Origin: an uncultured Chlorobiaceae bacterium | GTDB taxonomy: Bacteria > Bacteroidota > Chlorobiia > Chlorobiales > Chlorobiaceae | Length of the DNA stretch: 6,590 nucleotides | Assembly (NCBI GenBank): GCA_903874585.1 | Contig: CAIQSY010000045.1 | Span: 1-6,590 of the forward strand | Direction of reading: 5' to 3' | Shown: piece after piece, positions 1 to 6,097 of the stretch | Numbering within the stretch: the stretch's first letter is position 1 | How the letters are laid out: each line of letters begins with the position of its first letter | Made by a program: the position numbers and the translations under genes | Notes under the pieces: model-generated | The model's input: only the letters and a program-made list of their open reading frames with translations | Told to the model about the DNA's origin: nothing | Databases searched by the model: none

Positions 1-2374
1 CAATCACCCGACGATCTTCATCATTGGCTGGCCGGAGAAGAATCTCGGCTTCACTTTTGTGTGGCACGCCAAAGAGTGAACGCAAACTTCGGATTTCGGT
101 AACAAGCTTCTGGATCAGGGAAAAACTACGGCGATCAAGCCCGGCAAGTGCTGCATCCGAAATCGGCATCGGTGACAGGGCAATGCTCTCATTCGCTGAA
201 CGCGGGAGAACGTGGTGCCAAATTTCGTCGGTGATAAACGGCATAACGGGATGCAAGGTTTTCAGCGTTCCTTCAAGAATATGCACCGCAAGGCATACCG
301 CGTTGCGAGACTCCTCCTTGGTCAACTCACCAGCAAGCTTCACCTTCAGCGCTTCGAGATACCAGTCGCAATAATCGCCCCAGAAAAAGTCGTGGAGCAG
401 CTTGACAATGTCGTTCACCCTGAACTGGCTGAAACCGTTATGGTAGCGCTCAAGCATGGCGTGGTATCCGGCAAGAAGCCATTGCTCCGCAAAATCCAGC
501 GTGACCGAACTCGGATCAAAATGTTGGTAGCAGGCTGCAAAATCATCAAGATCGCTGAAATACTTCTCGCGCTGCATGAAGACGAGGCGTGTGGCATTCC
601 AGATTTTCGTGGCGAAATTGCGTCCAAGCTCACACTTCTCCTCGCCGAAAAGCACATCCTGACCAAGCGGCGCAATATAGATAATGGTAAAGCGGAGTGC
701 ATCGGTACCATACATGTCGATCACCTTGAGCGGATCGGGCGAATTACCAAGCGACTTGGAGAGCTTGCGCCCTTTCATGTCGCGGATAATGCTGGTAAAA
801 TAGACGTCACGGAACGGAACATCTCCCTTGAAATAGAGACCAGCCATAATCATTCGGGCTACCCAGAAGAAGATGATATCTGGTCCAGTAACAAGAGTGT
901 TGGTTGGATAAAACGACTTGAGGTCATCGTTCTCGCTCTGCTTCTCTGTCCAGCCAAGCGTTGTCAATGGCCAGAGCCATGAGGAGAACCAGGTATCGAG
1001 CACATCATCGTCCTGCACCAGTTTGTCGGTGCCCGCGAGATGACAAGCCTCCTCATACGTGGCGGCAACCCACACACGACCTTCGGTGTCGTACCAGGCG
1101 GGAATGCGATGCCCCCACCAGATCTGGCGGGAGATGCACCAGTCATGAATGTTCTCCATCCAGTGGCGGTAGGTATTGATCCACTGCTGGGGATGAAAGT
1201 GGATAGCGCCATCATTGACCACCTTCAGGGCAGGCTCGGCAAGCGGTTTCATCTTAACAAACCATTGCTCGGAGAGATAGGGTTCAACAACCACATCGGC
1301 ACGCTCGGAGTAGCCAACATTGTGTTCATACTCCTCAACACGCACAAGATTACCAAGCTCTTCAAGATCTTTGAGAATTTTGTCGCGCGCAGCAAACCTC
1401 TCCATTCCTCCATAACCAAAATCGTCGGTCATTCTACCATCTTTACCGATAACGGAGAGTATCGGAAGATTGTGCCGTTGTGCAACCTGATAGTCGTTTG
1501 GATCATGCGCTGGCGTGATTTTCAGCGCACCGGTACCAAACTCAATATCAACATAATCATCAGCAATAATGGGAATATGGCGTCCTGCAACCGGCACAAT
1601 AGCGTGTTGCCCAATCAGGTGGCGGAAACGCGGATCTTCGGGATTGACGGCAATGGCAACATCGGCCAGAATTGTTTCAGGCCGCACCGTTGCGATGGTG
1701 ATATATTCGCCGGGATGGCTAACCAGAGCATACTGCACATAAACCAGCTTGTCGCGACGAGGCTTCATAATGACCTCTTCGTCGGAGAGCGCTGTCTGCG
1801 ACACCGGACACCAGTTGATAATGCGTGCTCCACGGTAGATCAAGCCGTCACGATAAAGCATCACGAAAGCGTTGATGACCGCTTTCGACGCGCCTTCATC
1901 CATCGTAAAGAGGTTGCGGCGCCAGTCGCAGGAGATGCCGAGCTTGCGAAGCTGCTTGAGAATGAGACCACCGTACTCGTCTCGCCACTGCCAGACGTGG
2001 TCAAGAAACTCCTTGCGTCCAAGGTCGTGGCGAGTTATCCCCTCTTTTTTCAGCTTTCGCTCCACAACGGTCTGCGTCGCAATACCGGCATGATCGGTAC
2101 CGGGAAGCCATAACGCCTCTTTGCCGGTCATACGGTTATAGCGTATAAAAATATCCTGCAACGTATGGTTCAGTACGTGACCCAGCGTCAAACTTCCGGT
2201 CACATTCGGCGGTGGCATAAGTACGGTATAGGGCTTTTTGCCCTCTTCCGTTACACGGGAACTCTCGGCATGAAAGCTGCCGACCGCTTCCCAGTGCTCA
2301 CTGCGCCAACGCTCTTCAACGTCGTGATGATTGTAACTTTTTTCGAGATTGAATCCTTCGATATGATCACTCAT
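1..2374 (-). CDS. valS: Valyl-tRNA synthetase (ValRS), C-terminus cut by window edge
   Basis: Class I aminoacyl-tRNA synthetase that charges tRNA-Val with valine using ATP in the cytoplasm, and hydrolyses mischarged Thr-tRNA-Val. I read about 791 codons without a stop from the ATG at 2374 to the left edge. The nucleotide-binding motif PPPNVTGSLTLGH spans about residues 54-66, so the HIGH-like tetrapeptide is TLGH. The CP1 editing domain includes VRPETILADVAIAVNP from about residue 230 and ITPAHDPNDY with its conserved acidic residues. WWGHRIPAWY follows, and the second signature KLSKS is at residues 537-541. An anticodon-binding helical domain (FFWGDYCDWYLEALK) comes near the end of the visible part. 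Family members are about 900 residues, so roughly the last 110, including the coiled-coil tRNA-binding arm, lie outside. The start follows the clpP stop by 19 nt with only a weak AGAG as ribosome-binding site, suggesting cotranscription with clpP. Confidence 0.97.
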   Translation of the reverse strand, partial: MSDHIEGFNLEKSYNHHDVEERWRSEHWEAVGSFHAESSRVTEEGKKPYTVLMPPPNVTGSLTLGHVLNHTLQDIFIRYNRMTGKEALWLPGTDHAGIATQTVVERKLKKEGITRHDLGRKEFLDHVWQWRDEYGGLILKQLRKLGISCDWRRNLFTMDEGASKAVINAFVMLYRDGLIYRGARIINWCPVSQTALSDEEVIMKPRRDKLVYVQYALVSHPGEYITIATVRPETILADVAIAVNPEDPRFRHLIGQHAIVPVAGRHIPIIADDYVDIEFGTGALKITPAHDPNDYQVAQRHNLPILSVIGKDGRMTDDFGYGGMERFAARDKILKDLEELGNLVRVEEYEHNVGYSERADVVVEPYLSEQWFVKMKPLAEPALKVVNDGAIHFHPQQWINTYRHWMENIHDWCISRQIWWGHRIPAWYDTEGRVWVAATYEEACHLAGTDKLVQDDDVLDTWFSSWLWPLTTLGWTEKQSENDDLKSFYPTNTLVTGPDIIFFWVARMIMAGLYFKGDVPFRDVYFTSIIRDMKGRKLSKSLGNSPDPLKVIDMYGTDALRFTIIYIAPLGQDVLFGEEKCELGRNFATKIWNATRLVFMQREKYFSDLDDFAACYQHFDPSSVTLDFAEQWLLAGYHAMLERYHNGFSQFRVNDIVKLLHDFFWGDYCDWYLEALKVKLAGELTKEESRNAVCLAVHILEGTLKTLHPVMPFITDEIWHHVLPRSANESIALSPMPISDAALAGLDRRSFSLIQKLVTEIRSLRSLFGVPHKSEAEILLRPANDEDRRVI

Positions 2375-2393
2375 GATGATAACTTGCTCTGGT

Positions 2394-3071
2394 TTAATCC
2401 TTCTTTTCCGGTGCAGGACGTTTCTCGAAAATAGCATCGATAATGCCGTAATCGAGCGCCTCCGGTGCGTTCATCCAGCGATCGCGCTCTGAATCCTCGC
2501 GAATCTGCTTTACATCCTTGCCGGTATGTTTGGCAAGCAGCTCTTCAAGCAGCGTCCGAATCTTCTCGATTTCACGCGCCTGAATAACAATATCCGTCTC
2601 CTGCCCCTGCGCTCCACCGGATGGCTGATGAATCATGATTCGTGAATGGGGAAGCGATGCACGCTTGCCTTTTGCACCACTGGCAAGAAGAAATGCGCCC
2701 ATGCTTGCCGCCATTCCAACGCAAACCGTCGAGACTTCCGGGCGGATGTACTGCATGGTGTCGTAAATGCCGAGACCAGCGGAAACACTGCCACCTGGAG
2801 AGTTGACATAGATATAAATATCACGCTCAGGGTCTTCAGATTCGAGAAAAATAAGCTGCGCCATAATCAAGCCTGCAACATGCTCGTCAATTCCGCTTCC
2901 GAGAAAGATAATGCGTTCACGCAGCAGCCTTGAAAAAATATCAAATGCCCGCTCGCCACGCCCTGAAGTCTCAATAACCATAGGCACCAGTGAATTGGTA
3001 ATTCCCTGCTCTATTGCGCCTGAGTACATTTTTCTGGCATGGTGCTCAAAACCAAAATTAATATTTGCCAT
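2394..3071 (-). CDS. clpP: ATP-dependent Clp protease proteolytic subunit ClpP
   Basis: Serine peptidase of family S14. It forms the two-ring tetradecameric chamber that degrades proteins unfolded by ClpX or ClpA/C in the cytoplasm. The 225-residue product has the full ClpP fold signature: an N-terminal VPMVIETSGRGERAFDIFSRLL segment (axial loop region), YVNSPGGSVSAG (residues 88-98, oxyanion and substrate strand), the nucleophile Ser123 in GMAASMGA, His148 in IMIHQPSGG, and Asp197 in SERDRWM. The Ser-His-Asp spacing of 25 and 49 matches E. coli ClpP. The length is slightly above the usual 195-210 because of an N-terminal extension of about 15 residues and a charged tail (EKRPAPEKKD). The ATG is supported by AAGGG five nt upstream. 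The gene heads a probable clpP-valS unit. No clpX is adjacent in this window. Confidence 0.97.
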   Translation of the reverse strand: MANINFGFEHHARKMYSGAIEQGITNSLVPMVIETSGRGERAFDIFSRLLRERIIFLGSGIDEHVAGLIMAQLIFLESEDPERDIYIYVNSPGGSVSAGLGIYDTMQYIRPEVSTVCVGMAASMGAFLLASGAKGKRASLPHSRIMIHQPSGGAQGQETDIVIQAREIEKIRTLLEELLAKHTGKDVKQIREDSERDRWMNAPEALDYGIIDAIFEKRPAPEKKD

Positions 3072-3076
3072 AATTG

Positions 3077-3081
3077 CCCTT
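3077..3081 (-). promoter_or_regulatory. Ribosome-binding site of clpP
   Basis: On the minus strand AAGGG lies five bases before the clpP ATG at 3071. This spacing fits a Shine-Dalgarno pairing and supports the chosen start. Confidence 0.6.
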
Positions 3082-3185
3082 TTGTTTGAAATTGGTAAAC
3101 CGTTGAAAAACCGATCGGCACCGAAAGCGCCTCATCCAAAAAGCTCCATATCATCCATATTTCGACCTTTTGAACATTGACCTGC

Positions 3186-3213
3186 AAAATACGCAGTGAC
3201 AACAATAAATCAA
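3186..3213 (-). promoter_or_regulatory. Candidate sigma70-type promoter for clpP
   Basis: On the minus strand TTGATT (3208-3213) and TATTTT (3186-3191) are separated by 16 bases. Each box matches the consensus at four of six positions. It would give a leader of about 110 nt before clpP, and it lies downstream of the minus-strand terminator at 3234-3266. That order would give clpP its own promoter after the previous transcript ends. It was found by eye only; several other AT-rich boxes occur in this intergenic region. Confidence 0.3.
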
Positions 3214-3233
3214 GAGTTCCCGTTCCAATCAGT

Positions 3234-3266
3234 AAAAAAAGAGCCTCATGCACCAGTAAGGAGGCT
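3234..3266 (-). terminator. Intrinsic terminator facing the minus strand
   Basis: Read on the minus strand, AGCCTC (3266-3261) and GAGGCT (3247-3242) form a 6-bp perfect stem around a 13-nt loop. One base later comes a run of seven T (3240-3234). The alternative register CCTTA/TGAGG with one wobble pair can also form. No T run follows the hairpin in the plus direction. No minus-strand gene ends close to it: the nearest upstream minus-strand stop is at 3955, beyond thyX. Confidence 0.55.
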
Positions 3267-3290
3267 GATGGATAATGGGGCAATTTCCGC

Positions 3291-3296
3291 TATATT
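3291..3296 (+). promoter_or_regulatory. Candidate -10 box of thyX
   Basis: TATATT lies about 37 bases before the thyX start and matches the TATAAT consensus at five of six positions. There is no convincing -35 hexamer 16-18 bases upstream, so the call is weak. Confidence 0.25.
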
Positions 3297-3332
3297 CTGT
3301 GTTTTCAAACAACCACCAAAATATCCCGCATC

Positions 3333-3983
3333 ATGCAGGTACGCCTCATTGCAGTCACTGCGCCGCTCATTCAGGTTGAGAACCAGACGCTCACAGCAGA
3401 AGGGCTTATTGCCTACTGTGCACGAGTATCCAGTCCTCATCAGGAGACGCTCAATTATGAAAAGTTGCTCGCCTATTGCATTCTGAACAAGCACTGGAGC
3501 GTTTTTGAAATGGTGGATATGAGTGTTGAAATTATCACCTCACGCGCAATTTCCCCGCAGATTTTGCGCCATAAAAGTTTTCAATTTCAGGAGTTCAGCC
3601 AACGCTATGCCAAGGCACAGGAAATCGAACGCTATCAGCCACGACGACAGGACAGCAAAAATCGCCAGAACTCTCTTGACGATTTAGATGATGCCACAAA
3701 GCAGTGGTTTGCTGAAGCACAGGAACGAATGGCCAGCACGGCGCTTGAGCAATACAACCTGGCGCTTGAAAAAGGCATCGCCAAAGAGTGCGCTCGGGTC
3801 TTGCTACCACTTGCCACGCAGACGAAGCTTTACATGAAAGGCTCGGTCAGGAGCTGGATCCACTACCTTGAGGTACGAACCGACAAGAGCACACAGCAGG
3901 AACACCGCGAGATTGCATTGGAGATCAAAAAGATTTTCATGGCACAATTTCCGGTTACTGCGGCGGCGCTGGGATGGGAATAA
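3333..3983 (+). CDS. thyX: Flavin-dependent thymidylate synthase ThyX
   Basis: Makes dTMP from dUMP, with methylene-tetrahydrofolate as carbon donor and NADPH-reduced FAD as hydride source. The family works as a homotetramer. The 216-residue length fits. The signature region is QILRHKSFQFQEFSQRY (residues 76-92), a variant of the ThyX motif RHRxxSxxxxSxR. The conserved distal block ECARVLLPL...TKLYMKGSVRSWIHYLEVRTDKSTQQEHREIA (residues 152-195) carries the Arg173 expected to bind and activate dUMP, and the ExR-type helix. The start is bounded: the in-frame stop TAA at 3273 is followed only by non-standard starts before this ATG. No Shine-Dalgarno sequence is visible upstream. It is the only plus-strand gene here, divergent from clpP and convergent with the next gene, with which its last 29 bases overlap. 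No folate gene is adjacent. Its GC content is like that of the housekeeping genes. Confidence 0.95.
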   Translation: MQVRLIAVTAPLIQVENQTLTAEGLIAYCARVSSPHQETLNYEKLLAYCILNKHWSVFEMVDMSVEIITSRAISPQILRHKSFQFQEFSQRYAKAQEIERYQPRRQDSKNRQNSLDDLDDATKQWFAEAQERMASTALEQYNLALEKGIAKECARVLLPLATQTKLYMKGSVRSWIHYLEVRTDKSTQQEHREIALEIKKIFMAQFPVTAAALGWE

Positions 3984-5001
3984 CCCTCTTAACCATTTTT
4001 TCTACATTAGGTTCCATGTTTACAGGCATCATCACCATTTCAGGATGATTTTGAGCATAAACACGAAATATTTCATCCGCAAAAGCCTGCCCTATAGCGA
4101 GCACCCCATCAAAATCAAAAACGACATTCTTGAATCTCTCAATACGAGCCAGCAGCCTTTTCGCTTGAGATCGCGACACCAGTTTCTCGTTTTCATATTG
4201 CGCTAATCGAACAGGAATAACTGTTTTATCAAATTGAAATTCATCTGGTCCGGCATATTCATCAAAAACCGTCTGGATATAACGCGACGAATCTCTCTTT
4301 ATAAGCATATATACCGCAGTACCAGCTTCGCTTTTAGAAAACTCTGACTCAAGGATGTAATCAAATTCACATTGATCATCGTGACTGAACTTTACGCCTT
4401 TTGAATCAATTTCAAACCTATCAAAGACTCTCGAGGCAAAAAATATCCCTTCACCTGTATGATGATCAGGGTCTGTCGTCAATTTCCCTTTCGATAATTC
4501 AAAAAGAGCTTGGCGTTCATCACTTACATTGCACAATCGCTTAATCTTCTTGAAAATGCCCTCTCCATCGTCCACCACAGAAATTATGACTTTTTCCTTA
4601 TCCCTTATTGCTGAAATATAAACATGTTGCCCGCCTGAATGATCAATGGCATTATTCACCATTTCAGTAAAGCCGTATTGACATATATCGATAATATTTT
4701 CAGGCAAACCTTCAACAATAAATGAATATTCATTCCTCCAGACACCATCTTCGGTGAAATCATCGCTGAAAGCAAAAAGTGACTTGTGCTCCCTTAAATC
4801 TCCTGAAAAATATCTCTTACCTTTTCCAGTACCCGTACATTTCAACCAGCCCTCTTTTTCAAGGCGTTGTATATGAGCACTTACTGCTTGAGGCGTTATC
4901 GAGAATATGCTGATAATATGTTTAACAATATCGGCAGGATGGTGCCGGACATCCTTAACGATTTGCCGCCGTATGTTCTCGCCTCGTTGCTTATTGTTCA
5001 T
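3955..5001 (-). CDS. Winged-helix / GHKL ATPase / STAS-like (DUF4325) regulatory protein
   Basis: Predicted cytoplasmic protein of 348 residues with no signal peptide or membrane segment. Residues about 10-70 look like a winged helix-turn-helix of the ArsR/MarR kind (SITPQAVSAHIQRLEKEGWL as the recognition region, GTGKGKRYFSG as wing). Residues about 95-235 form a GHKL ATPase domain with an N-box (E113, N116, N117, D120, H121), a G1 box DDGEGI (144-149), a G2 box HTGEGI (181-186) and GTAV (227-230). No phosphoacceptor-His dimerisation domain is present, so it is not an ordinary sensor kinase. Residues about 256-340 match a STAS-like DUF4325 domain, with FDFDGVLAIGQAFADEIFRVY as its core. The start is supported by AAAGGA five bases upstream. 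The gene is AT-rich compared with its neighbours, and its last eight codons lie within the antisense of thyX. It probably autoregulates through the palindrome at 5003-5039. The domain calls come from motif reading; the biological role is unknown. Confidence 0.85.
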   Translation of the reverse strand: MNNKQRGENIRRQIVKDVRHHPADIVKHIISIFSITPQAVSAHIQRLEKEGWLKCTGTGKGKRYFSGDLREHKSLFAFSDDFTEDGVWRNEYSFIVEGLPENIIDICQYGFTEMVNNAIDHSGGQHVYISAIRDKEKVIISVVDDGEGIFKKIKRLCNVSDERQALFELSKGKLTTDPDHHTGEGIFFASRVFDRFEIDSKGVKFSHDDQCEFDYILESEFSKSEAGTAVYMLIKRDSSRYIQTVFDEYAGPDEFQFDKTVIPVRLAQYENEKLVSRSQAKRLLARIERFKNVVFDFDGVLAIGQAFADEIFRVYAQNHPEMVMMPVNMEPNVEKMVKRVIPIPAPPQ

Positions 5002-5002
5002 A

Positions 5003-5039
5003 CTTATCCTTTACGAAAAAGAGTTTCTTAAAGGATAAG
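5003..5039. repeat. Near-perfect 37-bp palindrome, likely operator or SD-sequestering hairpin
   Basis: CTTATCCTTTA (5003-5013) and TAAAGGATAAG (5029-5039) are an 11-bp perfect inverted repeat. After one mismatch (5014/5028) the symmetry continues with GAAA/TTTC (5015-5018 and 5024-5027) around a 5-base centre, so 15 of 16 positions pair. It ends one base before the start codon of the winged-helix/GHKL gene. The proximal arm contains that gene's AAAGGA ribosome-binding site (5007-5012). The distal arm contains a candidate -10 box. It has no T run after it, so it is not a terminator. It fits a dimeric operator for the adjacent winged-helix protein, or an RNA hairpin hiding the ribosome-binding site if transcription starts upstream of it. 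Confidence 0.8.
5007..5012 (-). promoter_or_regulatory. Ribosome-binding site of the winged-helix/GHKL gene
   Basis: AAAGGA on the minus strand, five bases before the ATG at 5001. It is the clearest Shine-Dalgarno in the window and decides the start. It sits fully inside the proximal arm of the inverted repeat, so folding of the leader or protein binding there would affect expression. Confidence 0.65.
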
Positions 5040-5060
5040 GTATCTTTTAATCAAGGACAA
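5032..5060 (-). promoter_or_regulatory. Candidate promoter of the winged-helix/GHKL gene
   Basis: On the minus strand TTGTCC (5055-5060) and TATCCT (5032-5037) are 17 bases apart, each matching the sigma70 consensus at four of six positions. The -10 box falls in the distal arm of the palindrome, where a bound repressor would block RNA polymerase. A start site just downstream would leave that arm out of the mRNA, which would favour an operator over an RNA-hairpin role. Confidence 0.35.
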
Positions 5061-5101
5061 AAGGTTTTAATTATTCCAGCGTTTGTTCGTGATGCTCACC
5101 G

Positions 5102-6094
5102 TTACTGTTTCAACCGGTTTTGCGCTATGGTGAGGGCAAGCAGCGTGGCTTCGCGAAAACTTCTTGGTGAGGCTTTTCCTTTTCCGGCAATATTGAACCC
5201 CGTGCCGTGATCGGGCGATGTGCGAACAATCGGGAGCCCAAGCGTGACGTTCACGCCCGTATCGAACGCAAGTACTTTGAAGGGGAGCAGCCCTTGATCG
5301 TGGTACATTGCCACCACCATATCATAATTGCGGTACATGCCGGAACCGAAAAATCCATCAGCGGGAAATGGTCCTTCAACACGCAAGGTCGATGAGAGCC
5401 GTTCAATGCAGGGACGGATAATCTCCCGTTCTTCACTGCCCATAACGCCACCATCAGAGGCGTGGGGATTGAGCCCAAGTACGGCAATTCGTGGCGCTTG
5501 CAGGTCAAAATCGATCTTGAGCGATTGAGCGAGGTTGGTGAGAAAAATGTCGAGATTCATGGTGCGGATGAGTTGCGGCACCTTTTCAAGCGGTTCGTGG
5601 ATTGTTGCAAGCGCAACCCGAAGCTCTGAGAGCTGATCGAAAAACATCATGGTTGGCGATGGTACGCCGAAGAGCGTGCCCAGCAATCCAGTGTGTCCAT
5701 GCTCTTTGCAACCAGCCAAAGCAAGCGCCTCTTTGTGGATTGGTGCCGTCACCAAAGCATCGCAAATGCCCTTTCGGCAGAGTTCTGCGCCAGCCGTTAT
5801 TGATGCAATGGCAAGTTCCCCTGCTTGTGCAGAGAGTGTTCCCGGCAGAATATTGTCCGGTTCGGCCACGCTGAGTATCGGCAGAATGCCACATCGTGCA
5901 GGCATCATCTCCTCGGCACTGTTAACCACTTTCAATTTTATCGGTAGATCGAGCGCTTTGCGATAATACTCAAGCACCTTGTACGACCCTGCCACCAGAA
6001 ACGACGATGTTGCGCTTCCAAAGGTTAAAAAACTTTTCAGGATAATTTCCGGCCCAATGCCGTGCGGGTCACCGATCGACCAGACAATGCGCAT
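5102..6094 (-). CDS. pdxA: 4-hydroxythreonine-4-phosphate dehydrogenase PdxA
   Basis: Oxidises 4-phosphooxy-L-threonine with NAD+. The product decarboxylates to the amino-acetone phosphate that PdxJ joins to deoxyxylulose phosphate to form pyridoxine phosphate (DXP-dependent vitamin B6 pathway, cytoplasm). At 330 residues it matches the E. coli enzyme (329). Motifs in order: GDPHGIGPE near the N-terminus (residues 8-16; many homologues have Ala instead of His), TAPIHKEAL (116-124), GHTGLLG (133-139; commonly GHTE), then the three metal-ligand histidines His166 in ATIHEP, His211 in LNPHASDGG and His265 in MYHDQG. The C-terminal block follows: FDTGVNVTLGLPIVRTSPDHGTGF, then AGKGKA. It starts 3 nt after the stop of the DUF4293-type gene with no good Shine-Dalgarno, which suggests translational coupling. 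No clear terminator follows its TAA, so some read-through into the next minus-strand gene, 100 bp on, is possible. Confidence 0.96.
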   Translation of the reverse strand: MRIVWSIGDPHGIGPEIILKSFLTFGSATSSFLVAGSYKVLEYYRKALDLPIKLKVVNSAEEMMPARCGILPILSVAEPDNILPGTLSAQAGELAIASITAGAELCRKGICDALVTAPIHKEALALAGCKEHGHTGLLGTLFGVPSPTMMFFDQLSELRVALATIHEPLEKVPQLIRTMNLDIFLTNLAQSLKIDFDLQAPRIAVLGLNPHASDGGVMGSEEREIIRPCIERLSSTLRVEGPFPADGFFGSGMYRNYDMVVAMYHDQGLLPFKVLAFDTGVNVTLGLPIVRTSPDHGTGFNIAGKGKASPRSFREATLLALTIAQNRLKQ

Positions 6095-6097
6095 GTT

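Noticed and set aside
212..2113. Long open frames on the plus strand opposite valS (256 codons at 212-982 and 357 codons at 1040-2113)
   Set aside because: The minus strand is an uninterrupted ValRS with all family motifs. The plus frames have no recognisable domain and are explained by codon bias of the gene opposite.
3072..3332. CIRCE-type heat-shock operator upstream of clpP
   Set aside because: The AGCCTC/GAGGCT repeat does not match the TTAGCACTC-N9-GAGTGCTAA consensus and is better read as a terminator. No other candidate was seen.
3974..4001. Possible plus-strand terminator after thyX (ATGG/CCAT followed by T6)
   Set aside because: Only four Watson-Crick pairs around a long loop, extended only by G-T wobbles; too weak to call, though the T run is in the right place.
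3955..5001. Reading the GHKL protein as a classical two-component sensor kinase
   Set aside because: It has no membrane segment, no H-box/DHp dimerisation helix and no partner response regulator nearby. The N-terminus is a DNA-binding domain.
5085..5100. Small hairpin GTGA-TGC-TCAC just downstream of the pdxA stop
   Set aside because: A 4-bp stem with no T run on either side, so it does not qualify as a terminator.
5328..5966. Open frames on both strands inside pdxA in other frames
   Set aside because: They overlap conserved PdxA motifs, are low-complexity or Arg/Ser/Pro-rich in composition, and show no family resemblance.
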